NCBI GenBank assembly: GCA_018894105.1
Contig: CM032125.1
Coordinates: 1,178,001-1,242,000 of the forward strand
DNA from: Jacaranda mimosifolia
Taxonomy: Eukaryota; Streptophyta; Magnoliopsida; Lamiales; Bignoniaceae
Length of the DNA: 64,000 bases
Direction: 5' to 3'
Made by a program: the position numbers and the translations under genes. Below, in pieces: positions 45,176 through 58,010 of the stretch (position 1 is its first letter; each line of letters starts with the position of its first letter). The notes beneath the pieces were generated by a model, which did no database searches, was not told the origin of the DNA, and was given only the letters and a program-made list of their open reading frames with translations.

Positions 45176-46860
45176 CTAGAAAGGTGCACACGTGCGATGC
45201 ACGTGACATGTTAATTCTTTTTGTATTTATTTGTTCTATAAATTGTTCTCTATTTATATCTAATTCAATTGCTTATCGAATAGGCAAATAGAAAATTAAA
45301 AAAAAACTATCATTTGAAGTTGTAAAATATGTAAGATCTCTAACATAGTTTAAAAACAATTTAAGATCATTTATTTCTTCTTCTATAGGATTTGCACTGC
45401 GTATGCGATCTATCATATTTTTAGCTTTCTTCCATTTCAATGTCTACATTGTTTTTCCCAAACATAGTATTTTACCAACATCTACAATATTGTTTGAAAC
45501 CCAATAAAAGATGTTGAAGAATAATTTTTTTCTCAGTTTGACTACTCTTTGTCTCTCCTTTTGGGGTATATCCATTATTTTTCATTATAATTCGAATCAC
45601 GAATTTGATAGATCATGGAGATAGTAATCAATCTTGTAGTTTTGAGTTTTGTCATTAAGTTGAAGATCCTCCAATAGAATTTTTTCCCCAAAAGGAATCG
45701 CTATAGGATCAATATTAGAAGCTTGATCTTTGTATAAATAATTATAATTTGCAAATATGAAAATTTTCATATAAAAAATGTTTAATATCTTGATAATAAT
45801 GAGTAGACAAATATATATTCACATTAATTTAAACTTCAAATTATTAATTGTATAAGTGCTCCACAAATTATTTTTTACATTAGTTAAACTTTGTATATTA
45901 ATAGCAAAAAGAAAACAAGTATCTCTTCCAAATATTATATTAATAAATTAAATAATGGAATAAATAACAAAATAAGATATAGAAGTATTTATTGTTCTCC
46001 ATCCAAATCACCTCAGTAGATTCATTCTTTTGGATTGCATCAATATTGGATGGTTTGGTATCATTTTTTTGTATGTTTAGATGTCATCCTATATCACATC
46101 TTGGGAAAAGAAGTGGATACTATAGTAGGTCGTAACATTTATAATAATGTGTTATTGTGTGTTTATGACCTTAATGTGCATAGACAACAATAACTTGTTC
46201 TACTAATATATTATGATTATTTCCTTCAACCAAAATTGCCTCAACTTGATAAAAAAAATTAGAGAATTATAAATTAAATTAGTCTAATTTCATATTTTTT
46301 AAGATATATAGTTGAATATAATTCATTGAAAGATAATCATTTAACCTCCTGAAGATTTTGACATATGAATTTATCTTCATAAATTTTATAAGTTTTCTCA
46401 TAATCACTTCTACTAAATCTAATTCTCTTAAAATTTTCATTCATTTTCTATTTTGGCAAAATACAATTGAAAGTACAATTTCTATTTTGTTTGGAAATTG
46501 ACCATGAAGATCATGATATAATATGCTTTGTATTCGAAAAGTATAACTCCACCATTGTAGATGCAAGTTCTTTATATAATCTCACATCAAGTTAAGTAAA
46601 AGAGAATAAGTAGTTCAAGACCCAAATATTTTTCAAATGTTCATAGCCTCTTCTGATAGAGAAATAAACAACTTGTGCAATTCATTCGACATTTAAAGCG
46701 AAACAAGTCTAATTGTTTCTATTCTTACAAAGAAATATGTGAGGCTGTTTTAAACCTTAGAACATCACAATGAATGTAATTAAGTATCTTAATTTATGAG
46801 TCTTCGAGCATATAGGATTAAAAATTCTCAAATCTAATAAAAAAATGACACTAATAAAAA
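45176..46860 (-). mobile_element. Helitron relic with helicase remnant
   Basis: On the minus strand the sequence ends with the hairpin CACGTGC-ATC-GCACGTG (45189-45205), 9 bases, then CTAG (45176-45179) followed by T, the standard Helitron 3' end. About 46075-46200 on the minus strand encodes, with stops, CYDLL.YPLLFPRCDIG preceded by a VIVVYAH-like stretch, which matches the Helitron helicase-like N-terminal region (rolling-circle transposase). The 5' end was not located and may be cut by the CACTA fragment at 46861. Confidence 0.7.
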
Positions 46861-48010
46861 CACTGCCTTTTGCGATGGATTTTGTGATAGAAAAAATCTA
46901 TCGCAAAGTCTTTGGTCACAAAAATTTATGATATATGTTTTTGCAATAGATTTTTGCGATGGATTTTTCTGTTTTCGTTGCAGATTTGTGAAGGAAATTT
47001 TCCTCACAAATTTGCGATGAAAAAATCCATCACAAATTTAGAGTTTTGGCAATGAATGAATTTTTCCATTGCAAAATTCATCGTTAAATTACTATTTTGC
47101 GACATATTTTCGTCCATTGTAACTTTTTGATTTTCTTTTTATGGTTTTTTTCCGTCACAAAATATTTTTAATTTTTTTATTTTGCAACATTTTTCCAATA
47201 TTAAAAATTTGCAATCAACAATATCATATACATAAATCCAACAACTCCATACTTAACGATGCTTATAACCACCAAATTATAAAATAACAATATCTTCCAT
47301 AAAATCCAAATATAACATTACATAAACAAAATATTCATAGATTCAACAATATAAAAGTACTAAAATGTAATTATCAAATTGGAATTATCTTAACACAATA
47401 TATACCTAAATATTCATACATAAGCCAATCAAATCATCATCCTCATCATCTATGTTTCTTCATGGTTGTTCATTAGGTCTAGGTGGGGACATGCAGGAGA
47501 TACTTCTGGCCGAGGTAAATGTGAGCCCAGTGCCATGAAAGAGAAATTTGTAGGCAGATAAAACGATGATGGGGTATGCATATTCTGCTACATGAACATC
47601 TATCGCATCATTACCTCCATATCCATCAATTTTTGCTTAAAAATCGTATTTTATTCTTTTAACATTGTCACTTGTTCTTTCAACGACTTAATGATTTCAC
47701 TTTCATGGGGCGAATCATTTGGAGGTCCTCTAGAAGAATGACTCGAGACAAAGGAAGCCTCACCTCCAAATCCATAGATCCGCCCCTTTTTCGAACAGCC
47801 TATTGTATCTTTCCATACCTGATATTACCACAAATTAATAAAAATCAAATAATTCAATTTGAAAATAAGAGAAAATATAAATTAATAACTTAGAACTTTC
47901 ACCTAAAGTTGAGACGAGATGGGCACCGAAGAACTATCAACACCATCACTTGAACTTTGACTCAAAAACTCTTTTGATCGACTGTTGAACATATTCTATA
48001 CGTGAAGTAC
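46861..48010 (-). mobile_element. Truncated CACTA (En/Spm) transposon
   Basis: Starts CACTGCCTTTTGCGATGG, followed by many direct and inverted 'tttgcgatgga' subterminal repeats (46861-47170), a CACTA trademark. A transposase remnant lies inside on the minus strand. No opposite terminus is found, so the element is truncated on the right. Confidence 0.7.
47600..47990 (-). pseudogene. Plant transposase fragment (CACTA-associated)
   Basis: Minus strand: SRSKEFLSQSSSDGVDSSSV near 47930-47980, then after an intron-like gap (donor at about 47904, acceptor ATATCAG at about 47823) WKDTIGCSKKGRIYGFG and SLKEQVTMLKE followed by a stop. 'KKGRIYGFG' plus a short C-terminal coiled coil is the signature of the plant transposase_24 / Ptta family found in En/Spm-like elements. 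The N-terminal bulk is missing and an in-frame stop is present. Confidence 0.75.
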
Positions 48011-49848
48011 ATAGAATGATCAACATATATAAAAATTTAAACTTTCTACATTAAAGATTAATATTTATATACCATTTAAACTTTCTAACATAAAATTTGT
48101 AACATTTAAACTTCCTAAATTAGTTGTTTTTTTATAACATACTACTCACATAAGTATTATGTGCACGCTCATTGACTCATATGCGTTCACTTTCATGAGA
48201 TTAAAATTTAAATTTTTTCCATATGACAATATTTGCCCTCATCTATGATATTTATTGAAAAATCAAAGAGTACATATTTATTGAAAATTTACTAACATTT
48301 GACTAATAAAAAGTTATCTATACTCTTAGAAGCTATAGATTGATAAATATTAGCTATTAAATTCTTTTTGATTTTAACTCCTTTTCGTTCAAAGTTACGT
48401 TGAAAGAGATGTGTCAACTTATTAATTTTTATATTTTTTTTCCTTCGATAATTTAATTAACTTTCTCATTTTATTGGACACTTTAATTTTATCTATATAT
48501 ACATGCCTTTCTATAGTATTCAGTGCAACATGTTTTCTCTTCATCTTATCTTGTCTTTATTATCAAAATAAATATACTATCATAATATTATTGGAAAATT
48601 ATGTCCATGTATCTAAAAATATATTTGAAATTTTCTACGTGGCCATATAAAATGATGTTAAATATATATCTTAATATCCTACTAAATCAACTAAACATGA
48701 AATTGATTCAAGATAGAAGTTTATTAATTCATTACCATCTTAAGAATCCTTTACTAAAAAATGAGCAATGAAACCTGTGAATTAAATAATAACTAAAAAA
48801 AATATATCTTAAAAATTTAACATTTAAAAGCCATAATGTATATGTATCTTTTAATATAATGAATAATAGTAGCAAACTATTGAATTCTTTCATTTTTAGG
48901 TGATATTTGAAAAAAGTTTTTAATTTGAGCCGGTTGTTATTCCATAATTTTAATTTAACTTCTATTTCTATTTTTGTTAACTAAAAAGTTCTTTTTGATT
49001 TTTTAAATATTTCAATTTTTATTTTATGAAATAAACTAAAAATATAGATCAAGTGATTCAAAGCAATTTATAAATTAATTTCTCTAAATTTAGATAAATA
49101 ATAAAACTTATATTACATATCTAATCTTAGATTTTTAATGGACTACTTGTTTTTAATCTAAAATTAGAAAGAAAAAAAATTCTCTATGTGTTCAATTTAT
49201 TTATAATGATTCTGTTCTTACTTTCATCTCTTCTTAGTTAAGCCAAAAATGGGGGAAGTTAAATTCTGGTCAATTTTAAACCTTTAAATATCATTGTGTA
49301 AAATAAAGATATTATATTATTTTATAAATTTTTTTGTTAAAAAAGTGTGAAAATTTGGCTATTAATATATTATATACCTAAGTTTTTGAATGAAATCCAT
49401 TGTTTGAAATAAATATTTATATTTTATTAATTATTTAATACTTAGAAATATATAAAATAAGAACTTTTTACTATTGATACTATGTATTTGATGGGGTATA
49501 TACTTCACACCATGGGGGTATATGTTTGTAGGGTATGAATGGGACACATGGGCTAATGTAACATTTTATCCAGTGAAATACATTTATTGATATTGTATTT
49601 TATATATTGATAGAAAATCTTTCATTATATCATATTAATGTTATTATTAAAATCTACTAAATATTTTTAAAGTTTAGTAGTTTGATTTGCATAACTATCA
49701 ATCCAACAATACATACTATTTTAGAAAAATTCAAATCTTAATTAAATATGACAAAGTTCAAATCAATTATATAATGAGTGAATTTTTTGTTATGTCGTCG
49801 ATGTATACTTTAACAATGTTTATCATATGATTAATTAATTCGTGCAAA
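48011..49848. other. AT-rich intergenic DNA, nothing recognised
   Basis: No coding frame, terminal repeat or paralogous match within the window was recognised. Confidence 0.5.
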
Positions 49849-51824
49849 TGAGTATGATTTGACTCGATTATCTGGAAACTAAGTTTGACTATAATTATGA
49901 CTCTTTTTTTGTATTAGGTTTCCAAGTTGTAGGTGAAGTAATCAAGTAGTTTTCTCTTATGAATAAAGGTGTTTATTTGATTACTTGAGAGAATACTTGT
50001 GGAACTCATAATACTCATGGGGTGGTTATTTTGAGTTACGAGTGGAGCAATACAAAACGGTGGAGTGAGTATTTCTTTTGTAGCTATGAGAGTGGTTATA
50101 CAAAGGGTTTTTGTCTTGGGTTTGGGTATGTTAAATTCAAAGGTTGGCTTGTACTAGTGAAATTCTCTCATAGTGGAAGAAAGAAAACTCCCGTGGAGGT
50201 ATGCAAAATTTGTTGAACCACGTAAATCTGTATCTGTTTTATTTTCTAGCTATCAGGTATCATTTTTATCATCAAATTTGTGGATGTGATTTGTGACTTC
50301 CTAATAAATTAAATATCATGCCTAAATTGATTCTGCAATGCTCCAACAAATTAAATACCTCTAATTTTATCATGGGCATCTTGGTCAACTTGGCTCTTGA
50401 TACTAGTTAAATACCTCTATTTGTGAATTCATGATAAATTAAGTCTCGTGCCTAAATTGCTTCCGCTATACTCCAACAAATTGGTATTAGAGCTTTGATT
50501 GGGATGGCAGTTGAGATATAATTTTTGGGGGATGGGCAGTGTTATTAGCAAATTACGTCACAGTTCAAAACTTGATGGTAAAGGGGATTTCACTCTTTGA
50601 AAAGAAAGGGTGGAGGATCTCCTAATTTAATAAGGCCTAGCAGTGTCATTGAAGGGAGGGTAAGAGAAGCCAACAGATTTGAAGCATGTACAGTGGGAAT
50701 ATTTGACTTTGTATTGCAAACAACATTACCAATAATGTTGTGAGGATGATCGGATTTTGGATTTCGGATGCATAATGCATATTTGGTCCATGAAAAATTA
50801 TTTTTGGTTCACGTCAATCATGCAAGACAAGTAATTTGTCTTTGTGTGATGATTCTACTTGGAGAATCATCGATATTGGAGTGGTTAAAATCAAAATAGT
50901 TGTTAGAGTAGTTCATACATTGGGTGATGTGACTTATGTTTTACAAGCACCTAAGAATCTAATTTCTTTGAGCTAGTTGGGTTCCGAGAGCTATGAATAT
51001 TCACTATAGGTGAAGTACTAAAAGTCACACATTAGGTTGTATATATGCATTGGCCAAAATGAGTTAGTTGGTGCGAGGACCCTACTAATTCGGCATGTAT
51101 AGTGGTATGTTTGAAGCCCAATGGAATTTGGTTTGTGATGGAGCCATGAACAATTGCTAAGATGAGAAATCTCATCAAGGTAGAGATTGTTGGGATTTGA
51201 CTTAATTATTTGTTGTCCAAGTTTGACTAGAATTAGGACTCTTTCTTGTATTAGGTTTCCTAGTTCTAGGTGAAATAGTCAAGTAGTTTTATCTTATAAA
51301 TAGAGGTGTTTATTTAATTATTTGTGAGAACACTCATGGAACTCATGGGGTAGCAACTCTTACAATTACTTATATTTCATATGCTCAAGTGAAATTCCAA
51401 TAAATAAATGGGGTTCTACTACAATCTTCACTAGCATAAAAAGTTACATACAAAGCAATAGAAAAATGGGGAAAGCTTTGAAAAGTTGAACGAATGCTTC
51501 AATTATTGTGAGTTATAAGTGGAGCAATATAAAGAGGTGGAGTGAGTATTTTATGGTAGTATGATAGTGGTTGTACAAGGGGTTTTTTGTCTTGAGTTTG
51601 AGTATGTTAAGTTCAAGGGGTTATCTTGTACTGGTGAAATTCTCTCATAGTGGAAGAAAGAAAACTCCCATAGAGGTATACGAAATTTGCCGAACCACAT
51701 AAATTTATATCTATTTTATTTTCTATCCGTCGGTATTATTTTTGTCATCAAATTTGTGGATGTGATTTGTGAATTCCTAATAAATTAAATCTTGTGCCTA
51801 AATTGCTTCCGCTATGCTCCAATA
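49849..51824 (+). mobile_element. Degenerate copia retrotransposon with two LTRs
   Basis: 5' LTR 49849-50348 with a partial second copy of its 3' end at 50416-50478; primer-binding site TGGTATTAGAGC at 50482-50493; gag and protease remnants; a purine-rich tract just before the 3' LTR; 3' LTR 51188-51824. The 3' LTR holds an extra ~140 bases (about 51345-51510) absent from the 5' LTR. A short inverted copia-like PBS segment lies within the duplicated area (50378-50404). No matching target duplication was found, and most of pol is deleted. Confidence 0.8.
50505..51115 (+). pseudogene. Copia gag-protease/GAG-pre-integrase remnant
   Basis: gag start-like KLRHSSKLDGKGDFTL followed by RVEDLL; then WILDSGCIMHIWS-like protease with the DSG active-site motif (about 50755-50800), though its reading is broken, and GDVTYVLQAPKNLISLS (about 50925-50970) followed by a GAG-pre-integrase-like piece. 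Several stops; integrase and reverse transcriptase absent. Confidence 0.75.
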
Positions 51825-52528
51825 ATTAGCCAATATGATATCTTCTTCTGCAAATTGAATTACACATGCTATTATTCCATCCCAATTGGGTTTATATGCA
51901 TTTTTCTTTTTTCCTGAATTGGATTAATTTGCATGTACTTGTATTCCATTTCAATTTAGTTTTATTTTTTGCCCTACTCCTGCTCCTCTTCTTCTTTTTC
52001 TTCTACTTCTTCATCTTTCCTAACAGTTTTAGCTTTGATTTTTGAGGGGTAAAAAATGAAAAATAAAAACCAATTAAAAAATAAAAGATACACTAGACCC
52101 CAAACAAACTAACATAGACTGATTAGCATGGATCTTTTTCAAGTTTACAATTACAACCTGTTTGGATGAAAATATCTTTTACAAGAAAAAGAAATATTAT
52201 ACTTCATATCGTACGTACTTTCAGAACTACAAAAGAAAATCATATAATTACGTAGTTCAAGAGTTTGGAGTTTATAACATTAATGCTTAAATAAACATCA
52301 TCCACCAATGCCCAGTTGAATGATTTACCTATTTAAAAAGTTGTCCATGGAAACAGATTTCGTTCCACCCTCTGCCTCTTTGTTCTGAATCATCAGCTAT
52401 TTTCTTATCAACAAGGACTGAAAAGTTTAGAAAGCTCAAAGATACTCAGCCAACAAAACAGATTACTACAACCCAAATAGCTTCAAATGCTTCCTGAAAA
52501 TAAGATTGAAAGAAAGACTTTAATAATT
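51825..52528 (-). other. 3' flank of the NLR relic at 52529
   Basis: Collinear with 27690-28464 downstream of NLR-B, including the 'ttgtccatggaaacagat' segment at 52342 and an acceptor-like TTTTCAG near 52422. Confidence 0.6.
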
Positions 52529-53251
52529 CAACTTCTAGTTGAAGGGGTGCACAATCTCTGACCCGACCCTCTCCATGTGTGCCCGAGACGAACTTGAAAA
52601 GCATCATTCCCCCAACCTTGTTGTTCATGTTGTATATGTTGTGCCGACTCCACGATAGTTCTGCTCCAGCCATCAATCTCAATCAGTTCAAATGTTGGAA
52701 TTTCTACACTACAGTCTGGAATCTCACTAGATACCAACAACTATAAAGCACAAGGCGTTTGAGGCTTGGGAAGTGGCTACTTTAAATTATTCATTGGTGG
52801 AGCTTTGAATCTTCAATTAGAAAAAATTTCAGCTGATAAAACTCTCCTTCACTTGTTTCCCATATGTCTGCATCGCAAGCATTTTCAATCAGTTTAAGCA
52901 CCTCAAGATTGGGTAATGAACCAACAATACCCATATCTTTCCAAGGAAGTCCCCAACCACATAAGGTTAACTTTTTCAGCATGATAGGAAAAATTGGATT
53001 AAGCTTTCGTGCAAAAGGACAACTTTTATATATAATATATCTCCAATTTCACTTTTTCGAGTTGACGCAGATATATAAGATTTTCAAGGTGATAACCTTG
53101 GAAATGTACCCTTCCAGCATAAGAGATTCCTAATTTCTTTAGGTTTGGAATCATTTTTAGGATCTTTTCTGTACAAGCTAGATTTGTTGCCACCGAATAT
53201 GTTTGAAGATTTTCTAGAGAAAAGTTTCTCCTTTTGGATCAGGTATGAGAG
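52529..53251 (-). pseudogene. NLR LRR-domain relic
   Basis: Minus-strand pieces of the NLR C-terminal half: NLQTYSVATNLACTEKILKM, IPNLKKLGISYAGR, NLIYLRQLEKVKLEI, then LKKLTLCGWGLPWKDM, VGSLPNLEVLKL and the tail PTFELIEIDG...ESAQHIQHEQQGWGND..QVRLGHTWR. Frames shift several times and the NB-ARC half is absent. The break at about 53251 coincides with the start of a Mutator-like repeat end. Confidence 0.85.
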
Positions 53252-53595
53252 GATAAATTGCATTTTTGGCCCCATAAGTTAGACCAATTTGAATTTTGGT
53301 CCCATTCTTTATGATTTTTGCGCATTGCATCACATAAGTGCATTTTTTATTTTTTAATTTCTTTTTTTTTTAAATTTAAGGACCAAGATGGCTTTCCATC
53401 TAATAATTAATAGAGCAGCTCATGTGCCACTCAAGTGGCCGTTATGTTATTTAATTTAACTAATAGAGAAATTAAAATCTTACCCATTTCTTCCCCTATT
53501 TTGTGAAGCTTCACATTATTATGAGTTAACAAACAAACAGGGTATCACATATTTGAAATTTTTTAATTGTGATTGTTTGCTTTTTCTTGAGGGAC
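53252..53595. mobile_element. Probable Mutator-like terminal fragment
   Basis: Begins GGATAAATTGCATTTTTGGCCCC at the NLR breakpoint, a start style shared with plant Mutator-like termini (compare 39665). No matching opposite end is evident before the paralogous block resumes at about 53600. Confidence 0.35.
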
Positions 53596-54576
53596 CATTT
53601 TCTTGCTAAAGACATATATGATTTAATGTGCAAATGAACACGATATCAACAAAAGGTTAATACGCAGATATCATATTTGAATGATAATTAGCTCATCATC
53701 AACTTAGAGGATGTTTGGCTAAACTTATTTAAAACATCTTATAAGCTCCTACATCTTATAAGATGCTTTTGTAGCTTATAAGATATTATGTCTTATTTTT
53801 AAGATAAGTTGTTGAAGTGTTTGAATAAAATAAGATCTTGGAGCTTATAAGATGTTAATAATGACAATTTTGTAATTAAAATGATTAAAAATAAAGGAGC
53901 TTGTTATAATCTTAAAAATAAGTTGGGGTCTTCTTATTTTTCTTAAAAGAATTTATAAGCTCCTAATATCTTATTTTATAACCTTATAAGTTCTTTTTGT
54001 TTAAAAAAAATTATCAAATACTTTTATTAACTTATAAGCTCTTAAACATCTTATAAGATATTTTGTGGATATTATATGCTCACCCAAATACCTTCTTAAT
54101 ATGTAGATTTTTAATTTAGATAGATAAAAACATGAAATTAGGTTTTTATTCAAGATATAAAAAAGGTATTTAGATGAGCTTAAAGCTACCTAAAATATTT
54201 TATAAGATATCCTCAACTGCAGAAAATTTCTTATAGATGAGTTATAAACTCCATAATTGGATGTTAAAATCATACATATTCCTTTAAGAAAGAAGTCATA
54301 AGTTCATAACTTTTACATTTTCAAACGAATTTCTTTAATTTGGACCATATTATTAATGAAATTTTCATTACTAATATATTATAAATTCTATAATTATTTT
54401 ATTTAACCCTTCAATGCATTCAAAAATATTATATCATAAGATTTTTTAGATAGACTTATCACAACTCATGTAGGAAGATGTTTGTGGTTATAATGTTAGT
54501 CCATCTCAAATATGAAGGAGTAGAAGGAAATTCAAAATTTTGGCTTTTCTAAACAAATGCACAATAACTCATTAGC
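53596..54576 (-). repeat. Third copy of the NLR 3'-flank block
   Basis: Matches 34665-34905 plus 37085-37440 and 41465-42090, interrupted by a Tourist-like MITE. This copy has the uninterrupted Pack-MULE site at about 54190-54215. Confidence 0.7.
53707..54095. mobile_element. Tourist-like MITE copy 3
   Basis: 389 bases, ends GAGGATGTTTGG / CCAAATACCTTC, TTA duplication (53704-53706, 54096-54098). The paralogous empty site is at about 41571-41580 (caacTTAatatg). Interior shared with 15214-15614 and 15757-16123. Confidence 0.85.
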
Positions 54577-54581
54577 ATAAT

Positions 54582-56080
54582 TGTCAAGCCCCGAATTTGG
54601 GACATAAAATGGTAGTGCCCCTAAGCCCAAAGACTCAGAGACACTAAGCCTCAAATCCAACAGAGCTTGCTGAATTCCTTCAAATTTTTATTAAACAAAT
54701 TCCCAAAATAAATCATCACAATAAAAAAAATATTTGGCTTAACAATCAAACTTGAGTAACCAAGTCTCAAAGAAAGTTTCCTAAACAACTAACTAGGAAT
54801 CTTAAACATCAAATAACCTATTTTAAAGTGCCAATCTCTTATCACCATCCCCAAAACTGCTCATTTTCCTCGTCCTGAACTAAATTTTCTGTAAAAAGAT
54901 GGATTAATAACTTATGAGCGACACTTCGCCCAGTAAATAAATCTCATTTCTTTTTCTACTAGATTTGAGCATGTATAAATATCATGAAAAAAAAGAAATC
55001 ATTGAAAACAAATATTTACTTTGTAGAATTATAACAACTGATATAAAAATATTCAATAATCATATTATCAGAGTCAATAAAAAATCTTTCAGAATAATGC
55101 AAAACAAAGATTATAGATTTATCATAAATCAATAATGCTCATGAATTTTTGGGATTCTAATTGGTTATCTTGGCCAAGATCTTAACTACAACGCCGTTAA
55201 GTGATTTCAGAATTCTTAACTACAACTCCATCAAGGGGCTTTAGAAATCTTAACTATAATGTTGTTAAATGGCTTCAGAAATATTTTGATATTGTAAACC
55301 CGTAGCATAGTTATGGAACTCATTCCTACCGACAGTTTCTCAATTATTTAGAGCATAAATTCTTTTTATTTAAAGAGAACACTATGTTTATGCAAGATTC
55401 AAAATAATTTATTTTTACATGCTCAAATCCTAAAAAGATATCTTATGCATGCAAAAATTAATCTTTTCAACAATAAACTACTAGTCTATGAAAAATTTTA
55501 CAATGAAACCATAGATCAAAAAAAATAAAATAATAATAATCACATATTTTCTATGTAGAAATCATTCATGCAAAAGAATAATTTCAATAGAAAAAAGAAC
55601 AAAGATTTACTTAAGCCTGAATACTAAAACTTAAGACTTCTCCTAGATTTGATCTACCACTTACACGTCCTCCACCAATCCTACGAAAGAACAAGGAAAT
55701 GTTAATACCCAAGAATTAAATTCCCTATAAATTTTCAAATAAATGAACTGGTATTTTCTCACCTTAGCGTATGTTTTCTCAAATTCTTAATGTATAGATA
55801 TTTATATTACCAGGCTAGGTAATTTGGATAAACTAAAACTCTATCCTAGTTTTGATTAGTCTCAATCCCAGACAATGATAACCATCATATATTTTATCAT
55901 GGGAAGATAATGTAGAATCCTGGTCAACTAAATCTCTATCCTAGTTTTGATCATGATTAGGTGGTTAGGCTGATGACTAATTCCAACAAATTTAATTTAT
56001 CCCATGTCAATTTGGTTAAAGAAATTATTTTATATAATATTATATATGTATATATTTATATAAATCTATCGGGTATTACA
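54582..56080 (-). mobile_element. 1.5-kb gypsy-type solo LTR
   Basis: Minus strand starts TGTAATACCCGATAG and ends GGGGCTTGACA, with a perfect ATAAT duplication (54577-54581, 56081-56085). It interrupts the NLR 3' flank, which resumes at 56086 as in 42124. No internal genes. Confidence 0.85.
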
Positions 56081-56261
56081 ATAATAACCTTTTGGGGGTG
56101 AAACATCCCCCCGCCCCCCAATAAGGACAACATTAATTTTTGGAAGGGAAGACTTCATAGGTATGATTGCCCAAAAAAGCCCTATGGCGGTCCCACTGAG
56201 GAAAAGGAAAAGTATGCCTTTGAAATGAAAGATGTCTAATTCTTGAATTTAAATTTCTGCA

Positions 56262-57640
56262 CCTGAATTTTATATATCTTTCTGCATGTTGTAGTTTGGT
56301 TTGGTTGAATTGCCCATCAATAATTGTCCATACTGCAATAATTGAAGCAATTGTACCTTAGGTTGCCCCTTTTTTATGCATTAAAACAGTTGTTTCATTT
56401 TGATTTGTAAATATAAAACATGCCCTTAAAAATGTAATTTCACAGCACTCCAAGGATATTATGCGCATCTTTTTCAATTGGATGGGCCAAACCAACTCAT
56501 GACCCATATAATTTCGACCATCGTATCATAAAATCTTAGATAACCTAATTACCTTATTAAGCCATGTCACTTATATTCTACATACCTAGTGGAGGCTCTT
56601 TATAAATGTTCGTATTATTGAAGATTTTCAAATGCAATCATTTTAGCATCACTTTACCATTAATTATCAAATTTTTTCACATTCTTTTCTCCAAATATTG
56701 ATGTGGGCATTGGAGGATTTTCACCGAGCAAAACCCTTCAGCGACCTAATCCTTTGTATGATATTAAGACCCATGTTTGGGTTGCCCAAACCGACCTCTT
56801 GGAGCTCAAACCCGACTTATTTTTTAGAAAAAATATTTTCTGAACCCTTCACATTTAAATCTTCTCAATCTCCTAAAACATCTTACATCAAACAACTCCT
56901 CATATGATTTACCAATTCGAAGGTTGTTCATTTCCTTGCAACCTCACGTCTCTAACAAACAAGATTTGAAAATACTTGTGTCTTCTGTTCTACACATAGT
57001 CTTCATCAACAAAATCATTGTGACTACTAAGAAAAGCAAGTTTACTAGTCCACAAAATTATCTGAAGTTGCTCTGCTGATATCTTCAGCAGGCCCAAAAA
57101 GCAAAGAGAAGATATTTTATAAGCATTGTTTTTGAGATAAAAGTTGCGCACATCTAATCAACCAGATTATCATAACAAGTAAACATCATCTTTTTAACTA
57201 AATTATTAGCTGAACCGATCACTACAAAATTGGTCCTACAGTGAAGGTGTCTTTCATATTTATAATGATTCAACTTTTAAAAAGTACCATTCTTAACAAA
57301 CAATATGAAATTATAAGTGCTCCATTTGATGGCACGATTAATTATTGAGGTCCTCATTTGCTATTTTAGTAAGGTAATTCCAGGAGAAATTATAATTTTG
57401 GTATGTTTGGTTTGGCCAATTTTTCAGACAAACCATGAACACTACTATATAATTTTGGGAGAGGGGTGTTAATTACAAGAATATTAAAGATATCTATACT
57501 TTGTGATTGTTACACGTTGTTACAAAAGAAATCAACATTTGAGTCATGCATGTAAGAAAGAAGATCATTGAAATCACCATAGATTTGGAAGTTTTTAGCA
57601 TTATCTTAACTTGCTAGAAAAGTTCACGTATGATGTAGGT
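56262..57640. repeat. Intergenic repeat block, copy 3
   Basis: Collinear with 42370-44500 and 21030-22085 but free of the nested CACTA elements, hence the best reference for the uninterrupted block. It ends in an NLR promoter-like segment at 57060-57110. Confidence 0.65.
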
Positions 57641-57659
57641 GTTTAGTCATTTTCAAACC

Positions 57660-58010
57660 ATCATTATTAGTAAATTAATTAACATCACCCATTGATTCTC
57701 CTTGACCGATTTACCAATTCAAATGTTGTCCATGGAAACAGATCTCCATCCTCCCTCTGGCTTTTGATGTTTAAATATATACTGACAAGCTAATCAGAAC
57801 TCCAACAGAAAAGAATCAACCAACAAAACACATTCATATACCGATGACTAAGAGCAGAAATGCTCCCCAAACAAATTTAAGTTTGGGGAGTCAAGTCAGG
57901 GAACTGTGACTGATGGTCTGATTATCTCTATGAAATTAAGTTATTAAATAATTACTCAACTTTTAGGTTGAAGGAGTGTATAATCTCTAACCTGATCAGA
58001 AGCATAGCAA
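57660..58010 (-). other. 3' flank of the NLR pseudogene
   Basis: Shares 'gttgtccatggaaacaga' (57725) and the donor-like GATCAG|GTTAGAGA (about 57988-58001) with the other NLRs. Confidence 0.6.

Noticed and set aside
47672..47893. 73-residue plus-strand frame
   Set aside because: Antisense to the CACTA transposase fragment, whose minus-strand translation has the recognisable motif.
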